Of a DNA stretch of 64,000 nt, positions 1 to 11,077 are shown piece by piece. How positions within the stretch are numbered: position 1 is the first letter of the stretch; each line of letters starts with the position of its first letter. Made by a program: the position numbers and the translations under genes. The notes under the pieces were generated by a model. That model had not been told where the DNA came from. It saw only the letters and a program-made list of their open reading frames with translations, and made no database searches. The DNA comes from Lysobacter enzymogenes (lineage in GTDB: Bacteria > Pseudomonadota > Gammaproteobacteria > Xanthomonadales > Xanthomonadaceae). The stretch is taken from positions 101,104-165,103 of the forward strand of contig NZ_FNOG01000004.1 of NCBI RefSeq assembly GCF_900106525.1, written 5' to 3'.

Positions 1-445
1 CGACCAGCGCGTACGAGCACAGCGCCAGCATTTCCAGCCCGACGTAGACCATGGTCAGGCTGCCGGCGGAGACCAGGAACATCATGCCGGCGATGGCGAA
101 CAGCATCAGCACCGAGACTTCGCCCTTGTACAGGCCGCGCGCGCGCAGGTAGGGCCAGGTGTAGATCAGCGACAGGATGCCGACCACGCCGATGCCGAGC
201 TTGAGCACGTCGGCGGCGGTGTCGCGCACGAACATGCCGCTGAGCACGCTGCCGTGCCCGCCCACGTCGAAGGCGATCAGCGCGGTCGCCGCGGCGACCA
301 CCAGGATCGAGAAGACGTGGGAGACGATGCGGTTTCGCTCCTCCACGAACAGGTCGAGCATCAGCAGCGCGAACGCGCCGACGACGACCACCAGTTCGGG
401 CAGCAGGGGCATGATGTCGGCAAGAGAGCGTACGGGCATGTTCAT
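1..445 (-). CDS. nuoN: NADH-quinone oxidoreductase subunit N (5' part only)
   Basis: Antiporter-like, membrane-embedded subunit of complex I that helps couple NADH oxidation to proton pumping. The reverse strand reads through from the window edge, so only about 148 N-terminal residues are present. They hold hydrophobic helices beginning near MPLLPELVVVVGAFALLML and the motif YVGLEMLALCSYALV. It is the last gene of the nuoA-N operon, 166 bp after nuoM. The start is uncertain: ATG at 445 is used here, with in-frame ATGs at 454 and 439 and no strong ribosome binding site before any of them. Identity is secure from position and helix pattern; the start is a guess. Confidence 0.9.
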   Translation of the reverse strand, partial: MNMPVRSLADIMPLLPELVVVVGAFALLMLDLFVEERNRIVSHVFSILVVAAATALIAFDVGGHGSVLSGMFVRDTAADVLKLGIGVVGILSLIYTWPYLRARGLYKGEVSVLMLFAIAGMMFLVSAGSLTMVYVGLEMLALCSYALV

Positions 446-611
446 TAAGTGCATCTCATAGCGGATCCGGCCCGGGTGCGAGCCTTGTTTTAGAAGCCAG
501 CGGAGAGGAGCGAGAAGCGAGCGGCGGGCTACCGCGCTGTTCTCTCGTTCCTCAACTCCTCGCTTCTACTCACTTCTGTTCTTGCGGTGGCGCGGGCGAA
601 CCCGCGCCGCC
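446..611. repeat. nuoM-nuoN spacer with imperfect inverted repeat
   Basis: This 166-bp spacer is much longer than most joints in the nuo operon. Positions about 491-577 hold an imperfect inverted repeat whose arms carry GAAGCGAG and CTCGCTTCT-type sequence rich in GAG/CTC steps. It looks like a dispersed repeat dropped between two operon genes. No coding sequence is visible. It could lower or process the downstream message, which is not shown. Confidence 0.55.
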
Positions 612-2126
612 TTACAACTTGCTGGCGACGATCTGGCTGGCCAGATTGGCGATCGCCGGCTCCATCAGGTCGGTCAGCGGCTTGGGCCACACGCCCAGGA
701 TCAGCACGCCGGCCGCGAACACGCCCAGCACCAGCGCTTCGCGCGGGTTGATGTCTTCCATCTCGGCGACGTGGGCGTTGCCCACCTCGCCCCAGATCAC
801 GCGCTTGACCAGCCACAGGGTGTAGCCCGCGCCGACGATCAGGGTGGTGGCCGCGCCGAAGGCGATCAGCGGGTGGTGCTGGAACGAGGCCAGGATGACC
901 ATGAACTCGCCGACGAAGCCCGAAGTGCCCGGCAGGCCCGAGTTGGCCATCGCGAACAGCACCACGAACGCGGCGAACCAGGGCATCACGTTGGCGACGC
1001 CGCCGTAGTCCTTGATCATGCGGCTGTGCATGCGGTCGTACAGCACGCCGACGCAGGTGAACATCGCGCCCGACACGAAGCCGTGGCTGATCATCTGCAC
1101 CATCGCGCCCTGCAGGCCCAGGCGCGCGGCGTCGGCGCCGTGCGCGTCGCCGCTGTGGACCAGGCCGAAGGCGATGAAGGTGCCCAGGGTGACGAAGCCC
1201 ATGTGCGAGACCGACGAATACGCGATCAGCTTCTTCATGTCCTCCTGGACCAGCGCGACCAGGCCGACGTAGATCACTGCGATCAGGCTCAGCGCGATCA
1301 CCAGCCAGGCCCACTCGTGGCCGGCGTCGGGCACGATCGGCAGGACGAAGCGCAGGAAGCCGTAGCCGCCGATCTTCAGCATGATCGCGGCCAGGATCAC
1401 CGAGCCGGCGGTCGGCGCTTCCACGTGCGCGTCCGGCAACCAGGTGTGGACCGGGAACATCGGCACCTTGACCGCGAAGGCGATCAGGAAGGCGAAGAAG
1501 ATCCACATCTGCTCGGTGGCGCTGAGCTGGACGCCGTACATGTCGGCGATCTGCCAGCTGCCGCCCTTCAGGTACAGGTAGATCAGCCCGACCAGCATGA
1601 ACACCGAGCCGAGGAAGGTGTACAGGAAGAACTTCACCGAGGCGTAGACGCGGCGCGGGCCGCCCCACACGCCGATGATGATGAACATCGGGATCAGCAT
1701 GCCCTCGAAGAACACGTAGAACAGCATCGCGTCGAGAGCGGCGAACACGCCGACCATCAGGCCTTCCAGGATCAGGAACGCCGCGTAGTACTGGCTGACG
1801 CGCTTGTCGATCGAGGTCCAGGCGCTGATCAGCACCAGCATCGAGGTCAGCGTGGTCAGCGCGATCAGCGCCGCCGAGATGCCGTCGACGCCGAGGTGGT
1901 AGCGGATGTCGTAGGCCGGAATCCAGGCTTTTTGTTCGACCAGTTGCATGCTCGCGCTGGCGAAGTCGCCATGGGTGAACATCAACAGGCTCAGGCCGAG
2001 CGTGGCGATGGCCACGATCAACGCGAACCAGCGCGCCGCGTTGGCGCGTTGGCCGAAAGCCAGGGTGGCGAAGCCGCCGAGGATCGGCAGCCAGATCAGG
2101 AGGCTAAGCAAGGGCACGGGGATCAC
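612..2126 (-). CDS. nuoM: NADH-quinone oxidoreductase subunit M
   Basis: Antiporter-like proton-channel subunit of complex I in the inner membrane. The 504 residues are the usual family length and are almost entirely transmembrane helices. The family signature FPVHTWLPDAHVEAPT lies near residues 223-238 and is followed by the K-I-G-G-Y-G-F-L-R-F segment. The start is ATG at 2126, 18 bp after nuoL. It sits between nuoL and nuoN as in other proteobacterial nuo operons. No truncation or missing motif was noticed. A long open frame lies antisense to it and is a GC-driven shadow. Confidence 0.97.
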   Translation of the reverse strand: MIPVPLLSLLIWLPILGGFATLAFGQRANAARWFALIVAIATLGLSLLMFTHGDFASASMQLVEQKAWIPAYDIRYHLGVDGISAALIALTTLTSMLVLISAWTSIDKRVSQYYAAFLILEGLMVGVFAALDAMLFYVFFEGMLIPMFIIIGVWGGPRRVYASVKFFLYTFLGSVFMLVGLIYLYLKGGSWQIADMYGVQLSATEQMWIFFAFLIAFAVKVPMFPVHTWLPDAHVEAPTAGSVILAAIMLKIGGYGFLRFVLPIVPDAGHEWAWLVIALSLIAVIYVGLVALVQEDMKKLIAYSSVSHMGFVTLGTFIAFGLVHSGDAHGADAARLGLQGAMVQMISHGFVSGAMFTCVGVLYDRMHSRMIKDYGGVANVMPWFAAFVVLFAMANSGLPGTSGFVGEFMVILASFQHHPLIAFGAATTLIVGAGYTLWLVKRVIWGEVGNAHVAEMEDINPREALVLGVFAAGVLILGVWPKPLTDLMEPAIANLASQIVASKL

Positions 2127-2144
2127 GTCGGGTGTCCTTGTCGA

Positions 2145-4298
2145 TTAGTGCCAGAACTTGATGACGACGGCGAGCAGAGCGATCAGGCCGACAATCATCG
2201 CGAAGGCGTAGTGGTAGAGATAGCCGGACTGGACGTGGCGGGCCAGGTTGGCGATGAAGCCGACCAGGCCGGCGCTGCCGTTGACCACCGCTCCGTCGAT
2301 CAGCTTGCTGTCGAGCGCGCGCGAAGCCTTGCCGAGCTTGACGCCGCCGCCGGCGAAGCCGTCGATCCAGAGGTTGTCCATGCCGTACTTGTTTTCCAGG
2401 ATGCGGATCGGCAGCGCGAACAGCCTGGCCGCCTTGGCCGGCAGTTCCGGCTTCCACAGGTACATGACCGTGGCCAGGGCGAAGCCGCCGAAGGCCAGCC
2501 AGAACGCCGGCGCCATGAAGCCGTGCAGGGCGAAGGCGACCGGGCCGTGCCAGGCTTCCTTGGCCATCTCGGCGACGGTGTCGCGCTCGGGCAGCAGGTC
2601 GATCGCGCCGAGGAAGTACGGCAGCTGCTTGACGTGGCCGGACCAGTCGGTGCCGAACAGCATCGGGCCGGCGGTGAAGAAGCCGATCAGCACCGACGGG
2701 ATCGCCAGCAGGATCAGCGGCACGGTCACCACCCACGGCGACTCGTGCGGCTCGTGCGCGCCGTGGTGGCCATGGTCGTCGTGCGCGTGGTCGTCGTGCT
2801 TCTTGGCGTGGCCGTGATCGTCGTGGGCGTGCGCCGCATGATCGTCGTGGCCGTGCGCGTGGCCGTCGCCATGGCCGTGATCGGCATGCGCGTCGCGGAA
2901 ACGCTCCTTGCCGTGGAAGGTCATGTACAGCAGGCGGAAGCTGTAGAACGAGGTCACGAACGCGCCCAGCAGCACCGCCCAGTAGGCGTACTGCGACACC
3001 CAGGTCGCGTGCTCGCCGTGGGCCACGTGCGCGGCCGCTTCGATGATGGTGTCCTTCGAATAGAAACCGGCGAAGAACGGCGTGCCGACCAGGGCCAGGG
3101 TGCCGAGCAGGCTGGTCCAGTAGGTGATCGGCATGTACTTGCGCAGGCCGCCCATCTTGCGCATGTCCTGCTCGTGGTGCATGCCGATGATGACCGAGCC
3201 GGCCGCCAGGAACAGCAGCGCCTTGAAGAAGGCGTGGGTCATCAGGTGGTACACCGCCGCCGAGTACGCCGACACGCCCAGCGCGACGGTCATGTAGCCC
3301 AGCTGCGACAGGGTCGAGTACGCGACCACGCGCTTGATGTCGTTCTGCACGATGCCGATCAGGCCGGTCCAGAACGCGGTGGTGGCGCCGATGAACAGCA
3401 CGAAGTTGAGCGCGGTCTGCGACAGCTCGAACAGCGGCGACATGCGCGCGACCATGAAGATGCCGGCGGTCACCATCGTCGCGGCGTGGATCAGCGCCGA
3501 GATCGGGGTCGGGCCCTCCATCGAGTCCGGCAGCCACACGTGCAGCGGCACCTGCGCCGACTTGCCCATGGCGCCGATGAACAGGCACACGCAGATCACC
3601 GTCGGCAGCGACCACACGATCGGGTCGGCGCTGTTCCAGATGGTGATGGTGCGCTCGGCCAGGGTCGGGGCGTTGGCGAACACGGTGCCGTAATCCAGCG
3701 AACCGGTCGCCCACAGCACCGCGCCGATGCCGAGCAGGAAGCCGAAGTCGCCGACGCGGTTGACCAGGAAGGCCTTCATGTTGGCGAACACCGCGGTCGG
3801 CTTCTTGAACCAGAAGCCGATCAGCAGGTACGACACCAGGCCCACCGCTTCCCAGCCGAAGAACAGCTGCAGGAAGTTGTTGCTCATGACCAGCATGAGC
3901 ATGGAGAAGGTGAACAGCGAGATGTAGCTGAAGAAGCGCTGGTAGCCGTCGTCCTCGGCCATGTAGCCGATGGTGTAGATGTGCACCAGCAGCGAAACGA
4001 AGGTGACGACCACCATCATCATCGCGGTCAGCTTGTCGATCATGAAGCCGACGTGGGCCTCATAGCCGCCGATCTGGAACCAGGTGTAGACGTTCTCGTT
4101 GAACGGCGCGGCGCCCTGCCCGACCAGTTGCCACAGCACGTACATCGACATCGCGCAGCTCGCCGCGACGCCGAGGATGGTGACGGTGTGCGAACCGGCG
4201 CGACCGATCTTGCGCCCGAACAAGCCGGCCAGGATCGCGCCGAGCAGCGGCGCGAGCACGATGGCGAGCAGGATTGACTTGGAGATTGCGGGTTCCAT
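2145..4298 (-). CDS. nuoL: NADH-quinone oxidoreductase subunit L with His-rich loop
   Basis: Largest antiporter-like subunit of complex I, carrying the long lateral helix. The motif VPLHVWLPDSMEGPTPISAL near residues 248-267 is the family signature. At 717 residues it is about 100 longer than the E. coli protein. Much of the excess is a loop at about residues 466-516 made almost only of His, Asp, Gly and Ala (HADHGHGDGHAHGHDDHAAH and onward), placed just before a transmembrane helix. The ATG at 4298 follows the nuoK stop by 6 bp, with AAGGG inside the nuoK end as likely ribosome binding site. The loop may bind metal ions, but this is inference. Confidence 0.97.
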   Translation of the reverse strand: MEPAISKSILLAIVLAPLLGAILAGLFGRKIGRAGSHTVTILGVAASCAMSMYVLWQLVGQGAAPFNENVYTWFQIGGYEAHVGFMIDKLTAMMMVVVTFVSLLVHIYTIGYMAEDDGYQRFFSYISLFTFSMLMLVMSNNFLQLFFGWEAVGLVSYLLIGFWFKKPTAVFANMKAFLVNRVGDFGFLLGIGAVLWATGSLDYGTVFANAPTLAERTITIWNSADPIVWSLPTVICVCLFIGAMGKSAQVPLHVWLPDSMEGPTPISALIHAATMVTAGIFMVARMSPLFELSQTALNFVLFIGATTAFWTGLIGIVQNDIKRVVAYSTLSQLGYMTVALGVSAYSAAVYHLMTHAFFKALLFLAAGSVIIGMHHEQDMRKMGGLRKYMPITYWTSLLGTLALVGTPFFAGFYSKDTIIEAAAHVAHGEHATWVSQYAYWAVLLGAFVTSFYSFRLLYMTFHGKERFRDAHADHGHGDGHAHGHDDHAAHAHDDHGHAKKHDDHAHDDHGHHGAHEPHESPWVVTVPLILLAIPSVLIGFFTAGPMLFGTDWSGHVKQLPYFLGAIDLLPERDTVAEMAKEAWHGPVAFALHGFMAPAFWLAFGGFALATVMYLWKPELPAKAARLFALPIRILENKYGMDNLWIDGFAGGGVKLGKASRALDSKLIDGAVVNGSAGLVGFIANLARHVQSGYLYHYAFAMIVGLIALLAVVIKFWH

Positions 4299-4304
4299 GT
4301 CGGA

Positions 4305-4631
4305 TCAGCCCTTCATCGAGTCGATTTCGGCGACGTTGATCGTGCGCCGGTTGCGGAACAGCGTGACCAGGATGGCCAGGCCGATGGCGGCCTCGGCCGC
4401 GGCCACGGTCAGGATGAAGAACACGAACACCTGACCGGCCGGATCGGCCAACTGGCGCGAGAACGCGACGAAGTTGATGTTGACCGCGAGCAGCATCAGC
4501 TCGATCGACATCAGCAGCACGATCACGTTCTTGCGGTTGAGGAAGATGCCGGCGACGCTGATGCAGAACAGCACCGCGCCCAGGGCGAGGAAGTGGCCGA
4601 GGGCTAGGCCCGACCCGAAGAATTCGCTCAC
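4305..4631 (-). CDS. nuoK: NADH-quinone oxidoreductase subunit K
   Basis: Small complex I membrane subunit of 108 residues with three transmembrane helices. Conserved buried glutamates are visible in [14 protein letters not shown] and in the [12 protein letters not shown] helix; both belong to the proton path in characterised homologues. The start is GTG at 4631, overlapping the nuoJ stop as GTGA, which implies translational coupling. The open frame continues upstream, but that extension is antisense-like sequence lying over nuoJ in another frame and is not part of the gene. Confidence 0.96.
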   Translation of the reverse strand: MSEFFGSGLALGHFLALGAVLFCISVAGIFLNRKNVIVLLMSIELMLLAVNINFVAFSRQLADPAGQVFVFFILTVAAAEAAIGLAILVTLFRNRRTINVAEIDSMKG

Positions 4632-5269
4632 GGCTTGGCCTCCTGCGCCGCAGGCTCGGCCGGCGCCGCGGGCGCCTCCGGCTTCACGGCGTCCATCTTG
4701 ATCATGCGGATGCGGTCGCTGGCGCGCACGCGCGCCTGCTCGCTCGGGTTCTGGTGCTTGGCGCCCGGACGGCGGCGCAGGGTCAGCATGACCGCGGCGA
4801 TCACCGCCACGGTCAGGATCACCGCGGCGATTTCGAACGGCAGCAGGAAGTCGGTGAACAGCGCGGTCGCCAGCCACTTGGTGTTGGAGGCGCCGGCGGC
4901 GTCGGCGGTCAGCGGCGTGGCGAGGCTGGCCTTGACCCCGATCAGGGTCAGCATCTCCACCAGCATCACCACCGCGACCAGCAGGCCGACCGGCAAGTAG
5001 CGGACATAGCCCTCGCGCAGCGGCGCGACGTCGATGTCGAGCATCATCACCACGAACAGGAACAGCACCATCACCGCGCCGACGTAGACCAGGATCAGGG
5101 CCACGCCGAGGAACTCGGCGCCGGCGATGATCCACACGCAGGCGACCGAGAAGAAGGTCAGCACCAGGCTGAGCGCGGCATGGACCGGGTTCTTGACGCT
5201 GATCACGGCCACGGCCGCAAGCGTGGCCATGGCGGCGAAGACGAAGAAGGCGATCTGGGCGAGATCCAT
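4628..5269 (-). CDS. nuoJ: NADH-quinone oxidoreductase subunit J
   Basis: Membrane subunit of complex I with about five helices. The [21 protein letters not shown] segment is the family hallmark, including the helix with a pi-bulge known from structures. The 213 residues end in a polar, Ala/Pro/Glu-rich tail ([16 protein letters not shown]). It starts with ATG at 5269, 9 bp after nuoI, and overlaps nuoK by 4 bp. Confidence 0.96.
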   Translation of the reverse strand: MDLAQIAFFVFAAMATLAAVAVISVKNPVHAALSLVLTFFSVACVWIIAGAEFLGVALILVYVGAVMVLFLFVVMMLDIDVAPLREGYVRYLPVGLLVAVVMLVEMLTLIGVKASLATPLTADAAGASNTKWLATALFTDFLLPFEIAAVILTVAVIAAVMLTLRRRPGAKHQNPSEQARVRASDRIRMIKMDAVKPEAPAAPAEPAAQEAKP

Positions 5270-5278
5270 GGCGTGTAC

Positions 5279-5767
5279 TCAGCGGAAGGCGGCGTCGGCG
5301 GCGCGGCGCTCGGCGATCTCGGTTTCGAGACGGTCGCCGATCGCAAGCAGCTGCGGCTTGGTGACGATGTTCTGTCCGCGCTGGTCGAAGTGGTACTCGT
5401 GGATGTGGGTCTCCACGATCGAGTCGACCGGGCAGGATTCCTCGCAGAATCCGCAGAAGATGCACTTGAACAGGTCGATGTCGTAGCGGGTCGTGCGGCG
5501 GGTGCCGTCGGCGCGCTTTTCCGAATCGATGGTGATCGCCAGCGCCGGGCACACCGCCTCGCACAGCTTGCAGGCGATGCAGCGCTCTTCGCCGTTGGGA
5601 TAGCGGCGCAGCGCGTGCACGCCGCGGAAGCGCGGCGACTGCGGCGTCTTCTCCATCGGGTACATCAGCGTGTACTTGGGCTTGAACAGGTACTTGAGCG
5701 TCAGCCCAAGGCCCTGCGCGAGCTCGATCAGGAGCAGGCTCTTGAAGTAGGAAACGATGCGATTCAT
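5279..5767 (-). CDS. nuoI: NADH-quinone oxidoreductase subunit I (two 4Fe-4S clusters)
   Basis: Ferredoxin-like subunit that carries clusters N6a and N6b between NuoG and NuoB. Two complete motifs are visible: [12 protein letters not shown] (Cys 63, 66, 69, 73) and [12 protein letters not shown] (Cys 102, 105, 108, 112). Length is 162 residues, normal for the family. The ATG at 5767 has GGAG about 7 bp upstream and lies 13 bp after nuoH. All eight cluster ligands are intact. Confidence 0.98.
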   Translation of the reverse strand: MNRIVSYFKSLLLIELAQGLGLTLKYLFKPKYTLMYPMEKTPQSPRFRGVHALRRYPNGEERCIACKLCEAVCPALAITIDSEKRADGTRRTTRYDIDLFKCIFCGFCEESCPVDSIVETHIHEYHFDQRGQNIVTKPQLLAIGDRLETEIAERRAADAAFR

Positions 5768-5780
5768 GAGTTGCTCCGCC

Positions 5781-6857
5781 TCACTGTCCCGGCAGGAAGA
5801 CGCCGTAATACGACATCAACGCGACCACGACGATCCAGGCGATGGTCAAAGGGATGAACACCTTCCAGCCCAGACGCATGATCTGGTCGTAGCGATAGCG
5901 CGGGAAGGAGGCGCGGAACCAGATGAAGCAGCTGGCGAAGAAGAACACCTTCGCAAGCAACCACCACCAGCCGTCGACCGATAGGAACGGAATGCCCAGG
6001 CCCTGGAACGGGCTCAGCCAGCCGCCGAGGAAGAACAGCGAGGTCAGGAAGCTGATCAGGATCATGTTCGCGTATTCGGCCAGGAAGAACAGCGCGAACG
6101 CCGAACCCGAATACTCGACCATGTGGCCGGCGACGATTTCCGACTCGCCTTCGACCACGTCGAACGGCGCGCGGTTGGTCTCGGCCACGCCGGAAATGAA
6201 GTACACCACGAACAGCGGCAGCATCGGCAGCGCGAACCATTCCAGCGCGCCGGCGTTGCCCGACTGGGCCATGACGATGTCGGTGAGGTTGAGGCTGCCG
6301 GCGCCGACCATCACGCCGACCATGGCGAAGCCCATCGCGATCTCGTACGAGACCACCTGCGCGGCGGCGCGCATCGCGCCGAGGAAGGCGTACTTCGAGT
6401 TCGACGCCCAACCGGCGAGGATGATGCCGTACACGCCCAGCGAGGTCATCGCCAGCAGGTACAAGAGGCCTGCGTTAGCGTTGGACAGCACCAGCTTGGC
6501 GTCGAACGGCACCACGGCCCAGGCCGCGAAGGCAGGGGCCAGGGTCAGCAGCGGCGCCAGCTTGTACAGGAAGGACTCGGCCTTGGCCGGCTGGATCACT
6601 TCCTTGAACAGCAGTTTGAACACGTCGGCGAAGGCCTGCAGGATGCCCATGCCGACGTACATCGGCCCGTGGCGCACGTGCATCCAGCCGATCAGCTTGC
6701 GCTCCCAGACCACGTAGAAGGCCACGGTGATGATCACCGGCATGGCGATCAGCAGGATCTTCAGCACGATCCACAGCACCGCGCCGACCATGCCCAGCGA
6801 CAGGAACCAGTTGTGCAGCGGATCGACCAGCTGGGTCATGAACATTCCGTCCGTCAT
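5781..6857 (-). CDS. nuoH: NADH-quinone oxidoreductase subunit H
   Basis: Membrane subunit that forms the quinone-access site where the peripheral arm meets the membrane arm. The 358 residues show eight or so helices and the charged signatures [17 protein letters not shown] and [21 protein letters not shown] (about residues 222-243), which line the quinone chamber in known structures. The start is ATG at 6857, just after the nuoG stop, with GGGAGGG upstream as ribosome binding site. Two further in-frame ATGs lie within the first seven codons. Confidence 0.97.
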   Translation of the reverse strand: MTDGMFMTQLVDPLHNWFLSLGMVGAVLWIVLKILLIAMPVIITVAFYVVWERKLIGWMHVRHGPMYVGMGILQAFADVFKLLFKEVIQPAKAESFLYKLAPLLTLAPAFAAWAVVPFDAKLVLSNANAGLLYLLAMTSLGVYGIILAGWASNSKYAFLGAMRAAAQVVSYEIAMGFAMVGVMVGAGSLNLTDIVMAQSGNAGALEWFALPMLPLFVVYFISGVAETNRAPFDVVEGESEIVAGHMVEYSGSAFALFFLAEYANMILISFLTSLFFLGGWLSPFQGLGIPFLSVDGWWWLLAKVFFFASCFIWFRASFPRYRYDQIMRLGWKVFIPLTIAWIVVVALMSYYGVFLPGQ

Positions 6858-6860
6858 GGC

Positions 6861-9100
6861 TTATGCCCTCCCCGCCTGCACGCGGCCCGCGCCCAGCGGC
6901 GCGGTGGCGCCGTGGCCGCTTTCGATCCACACCGTGTTCGGCGCGACCTTGGCGCTGATCGCGACCGGCAGGGTCGCGGTGCCGGCGCCGGCGCCGAACT
7001 TGCCGACCATGCCTTCGCTGAAGCCCAGCGCGGCGGCGTCGGCCGGGTTGAGCACGGCGCGCGGCTCGAGGTTGAGCGGGTGCGACTGCAGCGCCGGCGC
7101 GCGGCGCACGGTGGCGTCGCTGCGGTAGATCGCGGTGGACACCGCGAGCTCCAGGCCCTCGCCCGCCGCGGCGGGCGCGCGGCCCGCGGCCGGCGTCGTC
7201 GCGCGCGGCGCGATGCTCGCGCGCAGGCCGGCGAAGTCGGTGAACTCGAAGCCCGCAGCGCCGAGCTCGCCACCGAGCGCGCGCAGCACGCGCCAGCCGG
7301 CGCGGGCCTGGCCCGGCAGCTTGCCGCCGGCGATGGCGTGCTGGTCGCGGCCGTCGAGGTTGGTCAGGGTCGCGTCGATTTCCGGCAGCAGCGCGATCGG
7401 CAGGATCACGTCGGCCACCGCCTTGGTCGAGCGGCAGGCGTAATGGCTGAAGGCCACCACCTGGGCCGCGCCGAGCGCGCGCAGCGCGCTTTCGGTGTCG
7501 GCGAAATCCAGGCCCGGCTCGATGCCGTAGACGATGTAGGCGCCGCGCGCTTCGCGCAGCATCGAACCGGCGTCGCGCGCGCTCGGCAGCACGCCGTGAC
7601 GGGCCAGACCGACCGCGTTGGCGCCCTGCGGGATGCGGCACAGCTTGGCGCCGGTGGCTTCGGCGAAGGCCTTGGCCGCGGCGCGGATCGCCGCCGCGTA
7701 CGGGCCGTTTTCGGCCACGCCGCCAACGATCAGCGCGACATGGTTGCCGGCCTTGGCGATCTCGCGCAGCGCTTCGTCGCCGAGCGCGGCGGCGAGCTGC
7801 GACGGCGCGACGATGCGCTTGCTGGTCAGGTCGAAGGTGAAGTCGAAGTCGACCGGGTTCACCGCATGCACCTTGGCGCCGCGGGTGTAGGCCTTGCGCA
7901 CGCGCTGCTGCACCAGCGGCAGTTCATGGCGCAGGTTGCTGCCGACGATGACGACCACATCGGCCTGGTCGATCTCGGCGACCGGCATGGCGAAGGTTTC
8001 GGCCACGGCGGCGTCGGACAGATCGTGCTGCGAGATGCGGTGATCGAGGTTGCCGGTGCCCAGGGCATCGGCCAGACGCGCCAGCAGCGCGCCCTCTTCG
8101 TTCGAGGTCGCCGGGTGCGCGAGCACGCCGAGGTTGTCGCCGCCGTTGTCGCGCAGGATCTTGGCGGCGCGGCTCAGCGCCTCTTCCCAGGACGCTTCGC
8201 GCCACTCGCCGCCGTCCTTGACCAGCGGACGCTGGGCGCGGTCTTCCGCGTACAGGCCCTGATGCGAATAGCGGTCGCGGTCCGACAGCCAGCACTCGTT
8301 GACCGCTTCGTTGTCGCGCGGCACGGTGCGCAGCACGTCGCCGCGGCGCACGTGCAGGAACAGGTTGCTGCCCAGCGCGTCGTGATAGCCCAGCGACTCG
8401 CGCGCGGTCAGTTCCCACGGGCGAGCCTTGAACTGGAACACCTTGTTGGTCAGCGCGCCGACCGGGCACACGTCGATGACGTTGCCCGACAGCTCGGTGG
8501 TCAGCGGCTTGCCGTCGAAAGTGCCGATCTGCAGGTTCTCGCCGCGGTACATGCCGCCGAGCTCATAAGTGCCGGCGATTTCCGCGGTGAAGCGCACGCA
8601 GCGCGTGCACTGGATGCAGCGGGTCATCTCGGTGGCGACCAGCGGCCCGATGTCCTCGTCCGGCACCACGCGCTTGCGCTCGGAATAACGGCTGACCGAG
8701 CGGCCGTAGCCCATCGACACGTCCTGCAGCTCGCACTCGCCGCCCTGGTCGCAGATCGGGCAGTCCAGCGGGTGGTTGGCGAGCAGGAACTCCATCACGT
8801 TGCGCTGCGACTTCAGCGCGCGCTCGTTGCGGGTGAACACCTTCAGGCCGTCCATCACCGGCGTGGCGCAGGCCGGCGACGGCTTCGGCGCGGCGCGGCC
8901 GCCGACCTCGGTGTCGACCAGGCACATGCGGCAGTTGGCGGCGATCGCCAGCTTGTCGTGATAGCAAAAACGCGGGATCGGGATGCCGGCCTTGTCGGCG
9001 GCATGGATGATCATCGAGTTCTTCGGCGCGGCCAACTCGACGCCGTCGATGAAGACGGTGACATGGTCTGGCGGCAGGTTCGGATTTACGGGCTGCGCGC

Positions 9101-9104
<4 letters not shown>
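6861..9104 (-). CDS. nuoG: NADH-quinone oxidoreductase subunit G
   Basis: Large peripheral-arm subunit that relays electrons through Fe-S clusters. Ligands seen are Cys 47, 58, 61 and 79 (2Fe-2S), His 111 with Cys 115, 118 and 124 (4Fe-4S), and Cys 163, 166, 169 and 213 (4Fe-4S). The rest resembles a molybdopterin oxidoreductase domain that serves structurally in complex I. Length is 747 residues. The last ~150 residues are Ala/Gly-rich. The extra N7 cluster motif of some E. coli-type NuoG proteins was not recognised. ATG at 9104 overlaps the nuoF stop as ATGA. Confidence 0.97.
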
Positions 9105-10471
<1,367 letters not shown>

Positions 10472-10482
10472 CTCGCCCGACC

Positions 10483-11010
10483 TCACTTCAAACCATCGAG
10501 CAGCTCATCCACCTTCGCGGTGTCGAGCTTCTCGTGGTAATGACCGTTGATGACGACCACCGGCGCGCCGCAGCACGCGGCCAGGCACTCTTCCTCGCGC
10601 TTGAGGAAAACCCGGCCGTCGGCGGTGGATTCGCCGAGCTTGCAGCCCAGCTTTTTCTCGGCGTGCGCGACCAGGTCCTGGGCGCCGTTGAGCCAGCAGC
10701 TGATGTTGGTGCAGAAGGCGACGTTGTTGCGGCCGACCTTTTCCGTCTCGAACATCGAGTAGAAGCTCGCCACCTCGTACGCCCACACCGGCGGCAGGCT
10801 CAAGTACTTGGCCACCGCGGCGACCAGTTCGTCGGTCAGCCAACCGCCGTTCTGCTCTTGCGCCGCGTGCAGACCCTGCAGCACCGCCGAACGCTTGCGG
10901 TCCGGCGGGAACTTGGTCAGCCAGTGATCGATGTGCGCGCGCGTCGCATCCGACAACGCCACCATCGGATCCACGTGCTGTGCGGCCTCGAAATTGCCTG
11001 TCGCCTTCAT
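10483..11010 (-). CDS. nuoE: NADH-quinone oxidoreductase subunit E
   Basis: Thioredoxin-fold subunit carrying the off-path 2Fe-2S cluster N1a next to NuoF. The four ligands are Cys 100 and Cys 105 (CTNISC) and Cys 142 and Cys 146 (ECLAAC). Length is 175 residues. The ATG at 11010 is preceded by AGAGGAAAGAAGAA, a clear ribosome binding site. It is separated from nuoD by 67 bp that contain a hairpin, so it may be less tightly coupled than its neighbours. Confidence 0.97.
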   Translation of the reverse strand: MKATGNFEAAQHVDPMVALSDATRAHIDHWLTKFPPDRKRSAVLQGLHAAQEQNGGWLTDELVAAVAKYLSLPPVWAYEVASFYSMFETEKVGRNNVAFCTNISCWLNGAQDLVAHAEKKLGCKLGESTADGRVFLKREEECLAACCGAPVVVINGHYHEKLDTAKVDELLDGLK

Positions 11011-11026
11011 TTCTTCTTTCCTCTGC

Positions 11027-11051
11027 GACCGCGCGCCCCCGGCGCGCGGTC
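11027..11051 (-). promoter_or_regulatory. Hairpin inside nuo operon between nuoD and nuoE
   Basis: A perfect 10-bp stem (GACCGCGCGC / GCGCGCGGTC) with loop CCCCG lies in the 67-bp nuoD-nuoE gap. It lacks a following T-run, so it is not a standard intrinsic terminator. It may be an RNA processing or stabilising structure. Confidence 0.5.
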
Positions 11052-11077
11052 TGGGACAAACCCTTAGTGCGGCAAGA

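Noticed and set aside
582..4277. Very long plus-strand open frame (about 1230 codons) antisense to nuoM-nuoK
   Set aside because: Composition is His/Gln/Arg/Asp-rich without any domain, and the opposite strand encodes intact complex I subunits. High GC removes stop codons from this frame.
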